A stretch of DNA of 64,000 nt, taken from the NCBI GenBank assembly GCA_007844125.1, contig CM017560.1, positions 862,401 to 926,400 of the forward strand, in the 5' to 3' direction. This document shows positions 14,652 to 27,331 of the stretch, in pieces. Every line of letters begins with the position of its first letter. Positions within the stretch are counted from its first letter, which is position 1. The notes below the pieces were generated by a model, which had not been told where the DNA came from, searched no databases, and saw only the letters and a list, made by a program, of their open reading frames with translations. A program made the position numbers and the translations under genes. The DNA comes from Sinonovacula constricta (lineage: Eukaryota > Mollusca > Bivalvia > Cardiida > Solecurtidae).

Positions 14652-17600
14652 TCATATCAAATCAAAACCCAGAATATGATCCATCGGCCCTCCAACGTAC
14701 AGCCTGTGTGTTTGATAATCATAGCAAAGGCATTGTTTCTTGATCCCGTCCTTTGGGGACAAAATGTCTCCGAGGATCCTGCCGTCCTCAGTTACCTGGA
14801 CAACGTTTTTCGATAAATATCCACTGACAAACACGTACTCCCGGTTGCCCATGGTAACACTACATGCTTTAGATACACCGAGGTCGCTGTTAGTAAATCT
14901 GAAAATATCTCGACTGTCTCTGCTTAGGCATCTCAGACCCTTGTCGGCGTCGGCGATATATACTCTGTCTCCACTTTCATTCACTGTGATACCGTTGATT
15001 TTCGTGAACATTGACATGCCTTTAAACTCCATGGAAATATCCTGTTTAAGTTTACCTGTCAGCTCATGAACATGCAGACTCTTGCAATCTGCTGTAAACA
15101 GTTCTCCGTCATGGCAGGCAATGCGGTAGGTGTCATGACCCAACACAATATCCCTTGTAGGTACTCGTATCAGTTTGTCGACGTGGGAGAAAACCTGGAC
15201 AACGTAAGAGCCATACCCTGTGGCAACCTTCAATCAATTAAATGAGGCATGAACAATTAGTATTTCCACGCTCAATATAATTATATTTGTTAAAGTCAAA
15301 AATGCTTTAATAATTACTGAACAGTACAGGGGAAAGTGTGTTAACTATGACCAAGATCTGCATCTAACAAGTGGAATTCATTATTTTACATTTGTTTAAT
15401 TATTTTCCAATTAAAAATAAATATACTCGTAGAAACAAATCCACTACAGTTCTTTACGTAGTTCGGTTTTATATCTATTCAAATTCTAGACCTTTTACAG
15501 GTTGCTCTCAAAGTTTACTGCTGCTCTGTTCGTTTTTTAATGTAATTAATGTACATGAGTAATTTGTCAAATGTCGGATACTTCTGTCAGTTGAAACAGT
15601 CCCATGTATGGTCAAGTGATGTGACATTATTTCTATCTGTTATACAAATATAGTTCACTCGTTTTATTGAATGTAATAAAATAGAATAGAATGTTATGAT
15701 TTCAAGTTTGGGCCATTTTCATGAAAGACATTTGACAATTACAGAAATGTTGGCCGTAGGAAATGGATAATTAATACGTACCATCACCTCTTTATGACTA
15801 ATGCTGCAAACACTCAGTGGGTATCGGTCCATGTCGTAGTAGTCTGTGACTGTGTTAGTGATTGGGTCGACACGTTTTAACCTCTTGTTATTAAAATCTA
15901 CTAGCAACAATGTTCCGTCACCTAGACGGCAGCAGTCACGAATATCACATTCTTTATGATCCTTTGGAATCCTTATGTGAATCATGTTGGTTAATCTGCC
16001 AGTATACAATTCAGTTTTACTCACTAGCTCATTTACATCACTTAATCTTTCAGCTACCCTAAGGTTTTGTCGAAACCAAAATGATGTTTCTTTAATCATC
16101 TGTTCTGACACGCTACATAGAGCCCCAGCTCTTTTTGTTATTTTTCGACACTTTTTCGTTAAAACAAATAAATGTGACCTTCTGTTATTTGACTGTGATA
16201 TCTCTTTTTCGTATTTAGTGAGCCTATCTTTAATATCTTCACATGCCTGTCGACTGACCTTTGCCTTGGTTGTAAGCTGCTGATGTGTAGCAGAAATGTC
16301 GTCTTTTCCACGTTTTCTAAGCTGCTTTATTTTGGACACAAGAGATCTGGCATACTCTTCTAAGTCTTTCAAAAACATGTCTTTTTTCGTTTGAATCTGC
16401 ATCAAATGTGTGTCTAGCGCTTCTATGACCTGATTCACATGGTCAAGTGCAGATTGTAGATGACCGGGAATAGCTTGTATGGCCTCGTCAACAGAAGTCT
16501 TATTAACTAATTGGTTGATGTGTGTTAGGTCTTTACATTTTCTGAAACCATGACAAACACAAAATGATTGTCAAATAAAGCAGTATAAAAATCTAAATAG
16601 AAGTGAGATATTGAAAGGACAAATAAACACAGAGTAACATCTGAGCGTATATTTTGGGGTTTTGATAGATGTTGCTCTTTATTTAAAAGAAATGCGCAAT
16701 AAAGAAGACAAGGTACTTGGGGAATTTTCAAGTTGCGTATGTAAAAATCATTTAACATTCCGTGATTATTGATTATGTGGGCGGTTGACAGATAAGGAAG
16801 ACAACATAAGACATATACGTATTGATTTTGGGATTTAGGGTTGCATATGTTGCACATACATTTCATTATCAAGTAGCCCTATACGTAAGAGTTTTGCCAT
16901 GTAAAGTATATTATCATTTTCAAGCTTTGTTGGAAGTCTCGATCTTTTTGTTATTGTTTTCTCAAAATAGACAACGGCCTTGAAGCACACTAGTTTAAAA
17001 ATCATAGCAACTAAGATTGTAAAACGTGTACCAATTAGAAAATTTGACCAAAAAATTGACAAGAAAATTTGACATGGCCCTAAGCGGTCTTATATATATT
17101 TGAAAAACAGTCCAACTGATGACAAATCCTTAGAATTAGGTTATGACGTCATAAGAAGAATGTAGTTATGCAAATAAAAATAATGTCTACATTGTATTTA
17201 AGAAAAAGGGTAATATTTCTATTAGAAACACGTGCATTATTCTTGATTATAAAGAAAAGTGAAATGTTTGAATGTGTCGGGTGTCAAGTGATGACTGCTC
17301 GCCAAAATTCTCTTAAGCCACATCTGTTTAAACAGCAACATTTGTATCGAATTTAATCTTAAATTGTGTAAAATGGTAACAGCAAGGATATTCAACAGCG
17401 TGACACTTAGCACGAGCCAGTACTGTTTAGAACTAATTTCATGTGTTTAATGTTTAATTTAACCAATTCTTCAGGTATACGTACGAAAGTAAACAAGTGG
17501 CTGGGCATTAAATATAATAATACCGTACTGTACTATTATTTTATTATTTCCGAAAACGACCGTATGTGTATTTTTACCTGTGGCCGAGTAGAACACATGT

Positions 17601-17888
17601 ATTGCATAATACGGCATCGTGTTGGCGGCAGTATAATTCTATCACCTTTTCCGGATGCTCTTCACATTTCTCCGTCAGAATCTTCAGTACCCTTTCATCG
17701 CTCACACTTAACACATTATGTGTGTCACCAAAATTGTCATGAATCCGCAGACAATCAGAACACATGTACTTTTGACAATCAAAACAATAATGATCTGCAT
17801 TCTTCACTGTTTTCTTCCTCAAACAAACCGTACACTCGATCTCAGTATATGCCTCCGACCAGGCATCCGTATCAGCACTAGTCGCCAT
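14652..17888 (-). CDS. Two-B-box TRIM-like protein with C-terminal beta-propeller-like region, 3 exons
   Basis: Exons (minus strand): 17888-17578, 16541-15782 and 15227-14652, joining to about 548 aa. Splice sites read CAG|GTAAAA, TTTCAG|AAAATG, ATG|GTACGT and GAAG|GTT. Phases are 2 then 0 and both joints keep the frame. The ATG at 17888 is supported by an in-frame TGA four codons upstream and an A at -3. B-box 1 ligands are C19, C22, C35, C38, C43, C46, H50 and H57. B-box 2 ligands are C75, H78, C87, H90, C95, C98, H103 and H111, and intron 1 falls inside this domain. Residues about 120-280 are Lys/Glu/Gln-rich and helical, as in a TRIM coiled coil. The remainder has repeated blade-like segments (GDGTLLLVDFNNKRLKRVD, NESGDRVYIADADKGL), as in NHL-type propellers. 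No RING precedes the B-boxes, so ubiquitin-ligase activity is not supported. In bivalves such proteins are often linked to innate immunity; that role is inference here. Confidence 0.88.
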
Positions 17889-18465
17889 GATATTTCCTCA
17901 ATTTCTTTCGAGCTGATTCATAGACACCAACAAAACTCATGGTGCACCTGAGCGGACGCCGTCCAATAAACATATACAACGCGCTTATATATGTGGTAAA
18001 CAGGTAACTAATCAACAAACGAGATAACATTCGGAGTTTCCATTTCGTGAGATGAGAAGTGCGTTTTCATTTGATCACATTTTATTGCATTAAATGTTCT
18101 CGCTGGATACACAGTCCATACTTTATCTCACAACACTGGAGCACGATCATACTTATAAATTTAGACAGGTTATAAAGAACAAAAACACAACGCTAACCTG
18201 GGGATTACAGTACACTTAAATAACACATGCACACAAAGCATGCGCATGCGCGCAATAGAATTGATATACCATTTCATTGTGGAACGGTTTGTTGTGCCAA
18301 TAGCTGAATTATGATTTTAGTTACCACTTGACAATTACGTAGCCCAATTTAAAGAACGTGAAGGAAAATATAGTTGTAGACGAAGTAGTAAATGTAATTA
18401 TCACGAAAGTCACTTCAAAACCGGGATGTCTAAATCAGTGTTTCCTTACAATGCATTATGTATAT
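17889..18465. other. Upstream region of the B-box gene
   Basis: Must hold the 5' UTR and promoter of the minus-strand B-box gene. No clear TATA box or other element could be assigned. A GCATGCGCATGCGCGC alternating purine-pyrimidine stretch lies at about 18239-18254. Confidence 0.3.
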
Positions 18466-18624
18466 GGGGCCCGAGGCGTAGAGGTAGTGTCTCCGGTTTG
18501 TAACTCCTCTGACCGCCTAGCCTCTCACCGCGTGGGTTTGAGTCCCATTCGGGGCAAAGGACTGAATGTGGGAAAGTCTTAAAGCTGACTTGTGGTGCGC
18601 CGGTGGTTCTACCCAGACGTTTGA
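18466..18624 (+). mobile_element. tRNA-derived SINE, family B, 5' part
   Basis: The tRNA-like head starts GGGGCCCGAGGCGTAGAGGT, with a B-box-like GGGTTTGAGTCCC at 18533-18545. It is followed by GGGGCAAAGGACTGAATG and TGGTTCTACCCAGACG. The region from GCCTAGCC to GGGGCAAAGGACT matches a minus-strand fragment at about 34943-35005. Its 3' part merges directly into the 62 bp array that follows. Confidence 0.65.
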
Positions 18625-19119
18625 TTGGGGTCTTTCTCCACCAAAATAGCTGGACGTCGCTATATTGAACACAACAGGTCGCTGTTTTTGGGGTCTTAAT
18701 CCACCAAATAGCTGGACGTCGCTATTATGAACATAATTGGTCGCTGTTTTGGGGGTCTTAATCCACCAAATAGCTGGACGTCGCTATATTGAACATAACA
18801 GGTCGTTGTTTTGGGGGTCTTAATCCACCAAAATAGCTGGACGTCGCTATTATGAACACAACAGGTCGCTGTTTTTGGGGGTCTTAATCCACCAAATAGC
18901 TGGACGTCGCTATTATGAACATAATTGGTCTTTGTTTTGGGGGTCTTAATCCACCAAATAGCTGGACGTCGCTATATTGAACATAACAGGTCGTTGTTTT
19001 GGGGGTCTAATCCACCAAATAGCTGGACGTCGCTATTATGAACACAACAGGTCGCTGTTTTGGGGGTCTTAATCCGCCAAATAGCTGGACGTCGCTATAA
19101 TGATCATAATTGGTCACTG
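18625..19119. repeat. 62 bp tandem array, 8 copies, continuous with a SINE
   Basis: Units of 61-62 bp contain GGGGTCTTAATCCACCAAAT, AGCTGGACGTCGCTAT and GGTCGCTGTTTT. The first unit is continuous with the SINE body upstream, so the array probably arose by tandem amplification of the SINE 3' end. Confidence 0.9.
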
Positions 19120-20259
19120 CGATGTATTTCAAAAAACAAAACAAAGCATTATGTAGATATCGCATAATAATGAAAGAAAATATCCTTTTTATGATGGATG
19201 TTGTAAGCAATGGTCAATAAACGTTGTTATGATGCGAACGATGCGCAATGTTGGCGCACATACACACAGAACTACCATAGAAGTTGAAGAATAAGATTCG
19301 GTAAGGTCGGTTTGTTAAGTAACAGTATTGCTTAAACAATAAAATAAAATTCAATTCATTCTTTTGATCATTTTTGTCTTGACAAAAGATATAAATGCGT
19401 GGTCCAGGAGGTGGGGTTAGTGTATACGAGTACTCGGGTGCTACAACGTGAAATTAACCTAATATTTTATCATATCGAGGGGCATGAATTGAAGCAGATA
19501 TATGTATGCTGTAAGGAGAAGCATACAAAGATTAATTTCCAAGATGGGTAAATATTAGATGTCGGGAAATTTCGAAAGGGCAGAATAAATTATATTGATA
19601 AGAATAAGAAAGATACGCCTAACCTGCGACTTGACAATTTATTGTAAGGGTTAGAAGGTGTTATTGCTTTCCTTATCGAAGTGTTACATAGAGAGGTAAC
19701 GATATATGACTTTAAGACGTATTCTCCCAGAACCTTGACATATAGGCATTTTTTCTGAATAATTTCATTCCGTCATACGTCCTCTGATACATTATATTTC
19801 GAACACTACATGTCTTCACTTGATATTTGTAACGTTTCACCAACCTTGCTTCAATGTCCTCAAAGTTCTGTGTATTTTATAAAACCATATATGTATGTTT
19901 TTAAGTATTGTCAAAAATGGATAGGGGGTATATAAATGTGGTAAAAGTTTGCATATATAACATGTAAATGACTTTATACTGTCAAGTGGTGGTACTATGT
20001 GTATTGTGGTTATGTAATAAGTGCAATAAAGTTATAGTATTACCTGGTAGATGATTTTATACAATATTATTGTTTGATGTACGTCACAAAGGTTGCACGT
20101 TTTTAAGACGTTGCCTAGCTTTCTAAATAAATTTATGTATGCACATACCTATCTTATTAATTTAATTTAATTATTTGCCAATGGGTGTATGTTTCAATAA
20201 TATCAAAAGCGAAAAAACATCTTGCTCAGCGGCTAATTTATAAAAGCTTTATTTAGCAG
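19120..20259. other. Intergenic DNA, no gene seen
   Basis: Short frames only; no repeat or tRNA-like structure noticed. Confidence 0.5.
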
Positions 20260-20541
20260 TGTCCCGTACGTTACTGTACTTTGTCCCGTACGTTACTGCA
20301 CTTTGTCCCGTGCGTTACTGCACTTTGTCCCGTGCGTTACTGCACTTTGTACCGTACGTTATTGTAATTTGTACCGTACGATACTGTACTTTGTCCCGAG
20401 CGTTACTGTACTTTGTCCCGTACGTAACTGTACTTTGTCCCGTTCGTTACTGTACTTTGTCCCGTACGTTACCGTTCTTTGTCCCGTACGTTACCGTTCT
20501 TTGTCCCGTACGTTACCGTTCTTTGTCCCGTACGTTACTTC
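20260..20541. repeat. 22 bp tandem array, about 13 copies
   Basis: The unit TGTCCCGTACGTTACTGTAC plus TT is repeated with point changes (GTGCG, GTACC, GAGCG). The core includes the palindrome CGTACG. Open frames through it are artefacts. Confidence 0.95.
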
Positions 20542-21129
20542 TATAAAAAACAAACACTTTATTAAAAAATAGTGCTGTATATATAGCTATATAGCTTTCC
20601 AAACTATTTATGAGAAACACAAAATCTACACGCATTAACAATACTTTTCGTCAGTTTTATGCCTTCTGGAAAAATAAACAAATAAAGAGAAACACTTGTT
20701 GGTAGCTTACCACTTACAGAACGGCACATGCAGATTTCCATTATGTTTTGCCATAGAAACGTCATTTGGTATAGCAATAATAACTAAACAAAATGTATTT
20801 TGATATATACAGCAGATTGGTACCGAAACCAGACTATACGGAATCGTCTCGTACCTTACTTCCTAATGACATGTCTTGTCAACACTATAAAACAGTAACC
20901 AGTACCCAGTTTACGGCAATAAATACACATATTCAAACTTGTATTTTAAAAATATTTTGAAAATAGAACTGGAGAACAAATGTTACGTTCATGCTTGAAA
21001 TACACTGCTGTATGCTAGTCACAGCAAAGTACTTAGGAAATCATAAGGAAATGTAAATATTCGTCCCGTTTTACTTGTTGGTGTTGGCGGTTCAGCGATC
21101 CTCATGATGTCGGAACGCTTGACTCATAC

Positions 21130-21447
21130 CTTGTCTTCAACCTTTGGCCATTTGAATCGCCCTTTTAACTTTCCACAGATTTCCAAATAGTTTATGTAGA
21201 CTGTGTTGTCTTCCTCTCCTACTTCAATAATCCTACCGATATAATTTTTCCCATCATAATTTGACACCACGAACTGTCCTCTTAATAATTCTGAATTCAT
21301 TTTCTTCCCTTTCACCGACAGACTCGTGATCCAGACTGCTTCTTCCTTGCCTTCTGTTGTTTGTTTTTTCTGAATCTGGCCTGGCGTATTCTGGTTTGTT
21401 CCCTTATTTTGATCTGCGATGCCTAAGGTAAGCAACCCGCTTTCCAT
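21130..21447 (-). pseudogene. Exon or relic of an uncharacterised protein with a C-terminal tudor/SH3-like 'YDG...FKWP' module
   Basis: The frame opens at ATG 21447 and runs to a strong donor, AAG|GTATGAGT, just below 21130. The predicted end, FVVSNYDGKNYIGRIIEV followed by GRFKWPKVEDK, resembles a small module (VxYDGxxYxGxIxxV...FxWPxxED) that I recall at the C terminus of many uncharacterised, often transposon-associated, invertebrate and fish proteins. This is from memory, not a search. Just upstream on the same strand (about 21450-21553), after an acceptor-like TTTTACAG, another frame encodes a basic segment (SKAQRMKKCKERKKEQ). It is out of frame with the ATG and ends at a stop, so the locus may be broken, or the two may be alternative exons. 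It abuts a dispersed repeat. Confidence 0.4.
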
Positions 21448-21559
21448 AGCCTAGTTTCAACCATTTTGACCCTTTGTTCCTTCTTCCTTTCTTTGCATTT
21501 CTTCATGCGTTGAGCCTTCGACTTTGCAATACTGTAAAATATACAGAATAAGGCCATTT

Positions 21560-22040
21560 ATTCGTCTCTGGTCATGTTTGTTCATGATCCAGAAAGTTAA
21601 TTTTATTTGTGGTCAACCATTTTTGTGTTCTTTTTCAAATCGAAATACTACCATATTCCTTTTCTGAACACTATGCGGACATTATTTTTCGATGACGTCA
21701 CTACTTTTGTCATAACGTATAGAAAATATCAGCGCTTGGACATTTTGTTTTCAAATAGATCGTTTTTCTTTTCGTTGCTTGCATTTGAGAAACTCGTCAG
21801 GAAGTGCGAGGTTAGAGCTCTGTAAAACCGGTTAAAGGACCTCAGTCGGTCCATATTGCCGACTGACCGTTCCAAGGCGGTAACTGTCGGGTTTGCTCTT
21901 TTCCTTAAACGACTCATCACAAATTTGTTCTTACTTTTCGCTTGGCTTGCATGTGAAATACCTTTGTTTTGTGCCTTTTCGGAGTTTGGTATATGTTGCA
22001 ATACTCATAGGACTTTGTCATATATTCTTATCAGTTTGAA
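21560..22040 (-). repeat. Dispersed repeat family D, copy 1
   Basis: About 480 bp matching 43890-44375 in inverted orientation, with fragments at 40680-41185 and 44545-44720. Shared landmarks include CCGCCTTGGAACGGTCAGTC, CCGGTTTTACAGAGCTCTAA and TCCAAGCGCTGATATTTT. A minus-strand frame (22001-21729) is conserved in the other long copy. The class of element is unknown. Confidence 0.85.
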
Positions 22041-23910
22041 GATATTGTAACGTACGGGAAAAACATGATAACGCATGGAACCATGAGACAATGGTCAAAT
22101 ATAATAATGAGTAAGCAAAACTAACAATGTTCCTTGTGTTCAAATGGGGTGATTAGCTTTTATAGTGCTCTTTACTTTAATGGGAACATTTTAAGTACGG
22201 AATATTGAAAAGTTTAATTCCATGAAGTAAATTATTTGTGGGAGTACTTATTGGAACACATATGCATTGCGTTGTAGAACCTCCGTTAATATTTACAGAC
22301 ATCACAACAATTAATTTTAACAGTATAACACGCATTTGCTTATAGTGTAATATCACTGAAAACAAAATTATTAAAACACCTACACCTAAATCAAAGTTGC
22401 TGTTCATAAAGGTTCATAAAGATAACGTACGGGACATTTCCCCATAACGTACGAGATATTCGATTGAAACCTTGCATACATTAATTAACAATGTGGCACA
22501 ATCTGTAAAAAGAAAGCCGCATACAGCAGACATAAGAAATAAAATTACAGGTGAAAATATATAACTGATTTCAACAATATAGGAATATTGTGTACTTACA
22601 TTTATCCAAAATTTCACAGTCTAATTCCACTCAAGACATTTCGTATAAATAATGCACACACTTCTTTGTTGACATCTGTTACATATGTATGACATCATTG
22701 AACACAAAGGACTATTTAAACTGAAGGAGAATATGCCCTAACGAGGAATCACACAGACCAGTCTCGAACGTTATGTCCCGTACTTTATGTAGGATTTGCT
22801 TTCATTGTCATTTTTAAAATAGTAAACGTCCATTTTGCTTGTGAATGAAGGTCACATCGTCTGCTATGTAGTAAACCTAGCACCAAACCTTTCATTCAAT
22901 TAGTGTTTTCCAAACAGTTACTTATTTGAAGGCCTCGTACGTTATGCATTTAAAATTACTCTTAAACTGTACAAAACTAATGCCTCAATTTGATAATCAA
23001 CTTATTGCTACTGCTTGTTTATGGTTATATATGTTTTAGATCTCCTATAAGTTTGTCAACGACCTTCATAACTTGCATCTAACTATGAAGTAGCTTGGAA
23101 TTCTTCTTTGTCCCGTACGTTTCACTCATTCCGGCGACAAGGACTTAAAAGTAGATGGGTACGTCTATTGGATAAGATCGAAAATATTTAACCTTCAAAT
23201 TATTCATCTAATTTACGTTATATAACGTGTTTCTGTCACCAATATTTGACACCAAGCAGTTTACATACGTCTACTGGCGACATAGCGGTCGTACTATTTA
23301 AATAAAAATTGCCTAACTATTGTTTAAAGGAGAACATATACGAATACTTGTGTGCTACAGTGGTTTTTGTCAAAATATATTTATTTAGACTTTCTTTACC
23401 AACTAAGCGGTAATTGTTTTATTTTGTAAATAATTAAAGACTTAATAAGCACCTTTACCAGTTTTCAATCTGTTAATTTTGTCAATAAGACCAGTACGCA
23501 TTGAGTTGACCTTCAATGACCATACGAAATCATACCATGCATTATGTGAACACATTTCCATTAATTTCGCCAATAACATATAGTTAAGGATCGTGTCGAA
23601 TGTCCTTTGTAAGTAAAAAAGAACCAGGTTACCATATTACCTTGATCCATCTAAAATTTTAATAATCGGACAAGTAAATGAGACAGATATCTATAGAAAA
23701 CAACGTATAACAATAAACTGAAAAAACTTTATTGTTCAAATAACCTCCTTCTTTGATTATAAATATTTTTGCAATAATAATACCTAAAATAGCCGCTGGC
23801 CTGTAACTTTCAACATCCGTCTTGTCATATCTTTTTATGGGAGATAACTCTTACTGTCTTACGATGCTCCGATACTACCCGTAAGTAATATAAACTCAGA
23901 AATGGGTGGG
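22041..23910. other. Intergenic DNA with scattered copies of the CCCGTACGTTA motif
   Basis: No gene recognised. Single or imperfect copies of the 22 bp array core occur at about 22047 (-), 22423 (-), 22444 (-), 22761-22789 (+, two), 22934 (+) and 23108 (+). Confidence 0.6.
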
Positions 23911-24003
23911 TGGAGAGAGAGAGACAGAGATAGAGACAGAGTGAGGGAGAGGGGAGGGAGAGAGAGAGAAAGAGAGAGAGAGAGGGTGGGGAGAGAGAGA
24001 AAC
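23911..24003. repeat. GA-rich microsatellite
   Basis: Purine-rich tract, mainly GA dinucleotides with GGG interruptions. Confidence 0.95.
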
Positions 24004-25727
24004 CAAGACAGAATCGTTTTGAGATATTTTATTTCTTTGCCGAGATCTATGTACAACAAGCACTGACTGTGTAAATAATGCTAGAAGTATTTAAAATGTA
24101 CGTCTTGTTTTTGATACAACTGCTAAAACTAACATTATAAATGCAGTCTATACGATACGAACTAAGACAGTACACAGTTGTAAAGGTAGTTTATACAAAT
24201 AAGTTAAGTCTATATTTAGAAACCACACGAACCCTACAGTACTGATTCGTGTGTTGTAGCTGTGATAATTTGCATCTAACTGTAAAGTGTGATGTGGTTT
24301 TTCAAGGCATTGTTCCCAATGAACCATTTTGATTATCTAATTGCGTTATTTCTATGCGGCGACATAATTTTCTTAAAATGTCCAGGACCTGCTTACCGAT
24401 GTAAGGAAGTCCAGAACACGTACCGAGAATCTCGGTGTGTCAATACAATTACCTTTGATGTTCTTTTCCGAACTTGTACGGAAAGGGTCTAAGATGAAGA
24501 CTGTTGTCATTGTTTCAAACGTGGAATACTGACATTGTGACGTCGATTGCGGGGTGTTTCGCGACAATAATCCATGGCAGAAAATTTGGATTAAAATATG
24601 GAACATTTAACCATTTGTTACAGGCATCTCTCAACTCTCAATATACATAGTTCTGCGTCCTTCTGAGTATAAAATGAATACCTAGCATCTGTTTTAGGGG
24701 ATCGACTATTAATCTCATTGTTTACGGCATTCTCTATCGGTCGGTCTGTCCGGGCTCGCAAGGGGCTTGTTTTGTTTTCAAGCTATGACTTTACCAGAAA
24801 GAGCTAGGATGTGAGACATACAAGGCGCCGTATAGAGAATGCGCTTCAAACAAAAAGACGACTATCCTCGGAATTTAACACTCTCTTACACTGTCGATTA
24901 ATTACATAAACGTTTGACAGTACCGAACTATAACATTGATGGGCTGTAGGCTAATTTCTACATTGTTTCCTTGTTCTCTGCTACATCTGTGCTTACAAGC
25001 TGCATAGCTAACATCGGTATACTCAATTTCTTCTGTTAGACAATACTTTGTCAAACAGCTGCGAATTCCTATAAATGCCAGCTTCTTTTTATAATTGCAA
25101 GCTACACATTATTGTTTCAAGCTACAGTGGGAAAAAACTGAATACTCAGTTCTGTCCTCTGAAAAATGTCCCGCAGTACAGCTGTGATTTCCTGTTTTTT
25201 GCCAATTACACTATCGTCCTCATAAAACTGCATTCCATAAGAGGTCAATAAGGTTGTCAAACGTAAAAGAAAACAATAACTTATCGTGTGTAGCCATTCG
25301 TACAAATGTACACAATGAGTTTTCTGAGGAGAAAAATATGTCGCCGAGTCTTGTGTTTGCTTACCAACAATAGGCTAAACTGTCATTTGTGACCGCGTAC
25401 TGACTATGACGGCTGTTTGGTCGAACCTCACAGGAACCCTTGGTTTTGCGGAAGATTGAAAAGCGGTAAATTTATTCGTTAAATATGCTAGCCGTGACGC
25501 AGACCTATAATGACGTCGATATCATGTTTATAAACTGCGAAGCGGTTGATATGACGTGTAACATGTACAGCCATGTATAATAAGTGTGTATTAATACATG
25601 TGAATAAAATTTTCAGTCTTGTTGAGTATATTTAAATGTCATTTAAAAACGAGAATCGTTTTCCAATAAGATTTTCTTTTGTGGAAAATTTAACGCATTT
25701 TGAAAAAAATCTCTCGTTACACGTGTA
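24004..25727. other. Intergenic DNA, no gene seen
   Basis: Frames of up to 77 codons overlap on both strands near 24289-24606 without recognisable motifs. No repeat noticed. Confidence 0.5.
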
Positions 25728-26088
25728 AGTCCGGCAGCTAAGCATAGCTAAGTATAGTATAGCCAAGTATAGTGACGGCGCACCCCTCCCCCCCCCCCCC
25801 CCAACCCCACCCCCTCTAAAAATGTTTTTATGGGTTCCAAAATATTCGCTAGGGTGTCTAGAAACAGAATCTCCAATATCAAAAATAAATTCATTTGGGC
25901 TATATGAAAACTAGCGGTTTTCATGGCAACCATAATGGAATTTTAATAGGAGAATATGTTTAGAAAAATGCTTATAACTTTAATGCTTATAACCTTTTCG
26001 AAAACGGCGGTATTCGTATAAAACTGGTACTCATGAAAAGAGAGCCAACGAGGTGGGGTGCGCCGTTACTATACCTAGCTGCCGGACT
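25728..26088. mobile_element. MITE-like element with terminal inverted repeats
   Basis: About 361 bp. The left end reads AGTCCGGCAGCTA and, after about 25 extra bases, AGTATAGTGACGGCGCACCCC. The reverse complement of the right end reads AGTCCGGCAGCTAGGTATAG then TAACGGCGCACCCC. The ends are thus inverted repeats of about 34 bp with an internal insertion on the left. A C-rich homopolymer follows the left repeat. The interior is AT-rich with no ORF. TA dinucleotides next to both ends fit a TA target duplication, but this is not certain. Confidence 0.8.
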
Positions 26089-26655
26089 ATGTACTTTATT
26101 TTGATTTTCGTTATAAAGCACAGTTAAAAATATTTATTGGTTGTTTTGTATAACTCTTATTGCAGATTAATCAAACCTGAATATTTTATTTATCTGTTAT
26201 GACACTTAAACAAAAATAGATTTAGAGATTTCATAGAACGTTCTGATACACGCTTTAAATTCAATACCTAAATTGTTACACTGAGTGTTGTTGTAACTAA
26301 GCAGGTTAATTACGCCTCTCAAATATCGTTATATACAACTTTACATCTGTGATAATATCAGTTTACATTTTGAAATACAGTGCATGAGTAAAGATTTTAA
26401 ACTTTTTTATAACTCAATGGAATGTTATTGACCATTTGAAGTTAATTTCCTTTGCTGATAATTAATTACCGTGTCGATATTTAAAAAAACTTTGAGTTAC
26501 CTAGTGACATTATACAAGTACACAAATATCAACAGGGCTCACGTTACATGGCTTTGTTAAAATACTTCTGTATTTGATAAAGTTGATACGATTCTTGGTC
26601 AAGTATAACCGAGCCTTGCTAAAAATAACAAAAAAAACAATAAACATTTCTTAAA
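26089..26655. other. Intergenic DNA left of the TAC locus
   Basis: AT-rich; no gene or repeat noticed. Confidence 0.5.
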
Positions 26656-27267
26656 TAATAATAATTACTACTACCTTACTACTACCACTACTACTACAGC
26701 TGCTGCTGTTACTGTTACTGCTACTTCTACTGCTACTACCACTACTACTTCTGCAACTACTGCTACTACTACTTCTACAACTACTACTACTACTGCTGCT
26801 GCTTCTATTACTTCAGCTACTATAACTTCTACTATTACTGCTGCTGTTATTGGTATTACTGCTACTACTTCAAAAACAGGTACTACTACTTCTACTACAA
26901 TTACAACGACAACAACTACTACTACTGCCACTACAACAACTACTACTTATGTTGCTGCTGCTGCTCCTACTTCTAGAACTTCTATTACTACTTCATCTAC
27001 TTCATCTAATACTACTTCTACTACTACTTCTACTACTACTTCTGCTACTACTTCTACTATTTAAATTTCTACTAATGCTGCTGTTACTGGTACTACTGCT
27101 ACTACTACTACTACTACTTCTTCTACTACTACTTTTACTACTACTACAGCTACTACTACTACATCTAGTACTACTACTACTCCTACTTCTACTACTACAA
27201 CAACAACAACTACTACTACAACTACAACTATTACCAGTTTCTACTACTGCTGCTGTTCTTGGTACTG

Positions 27268-27331
<64 letters not shown>

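Noticed and set aside
14740..16283. Plus-strand frames of about 100 codons opposite the B-box gene
   Set aside because: Shadows of the minus-strand exons.
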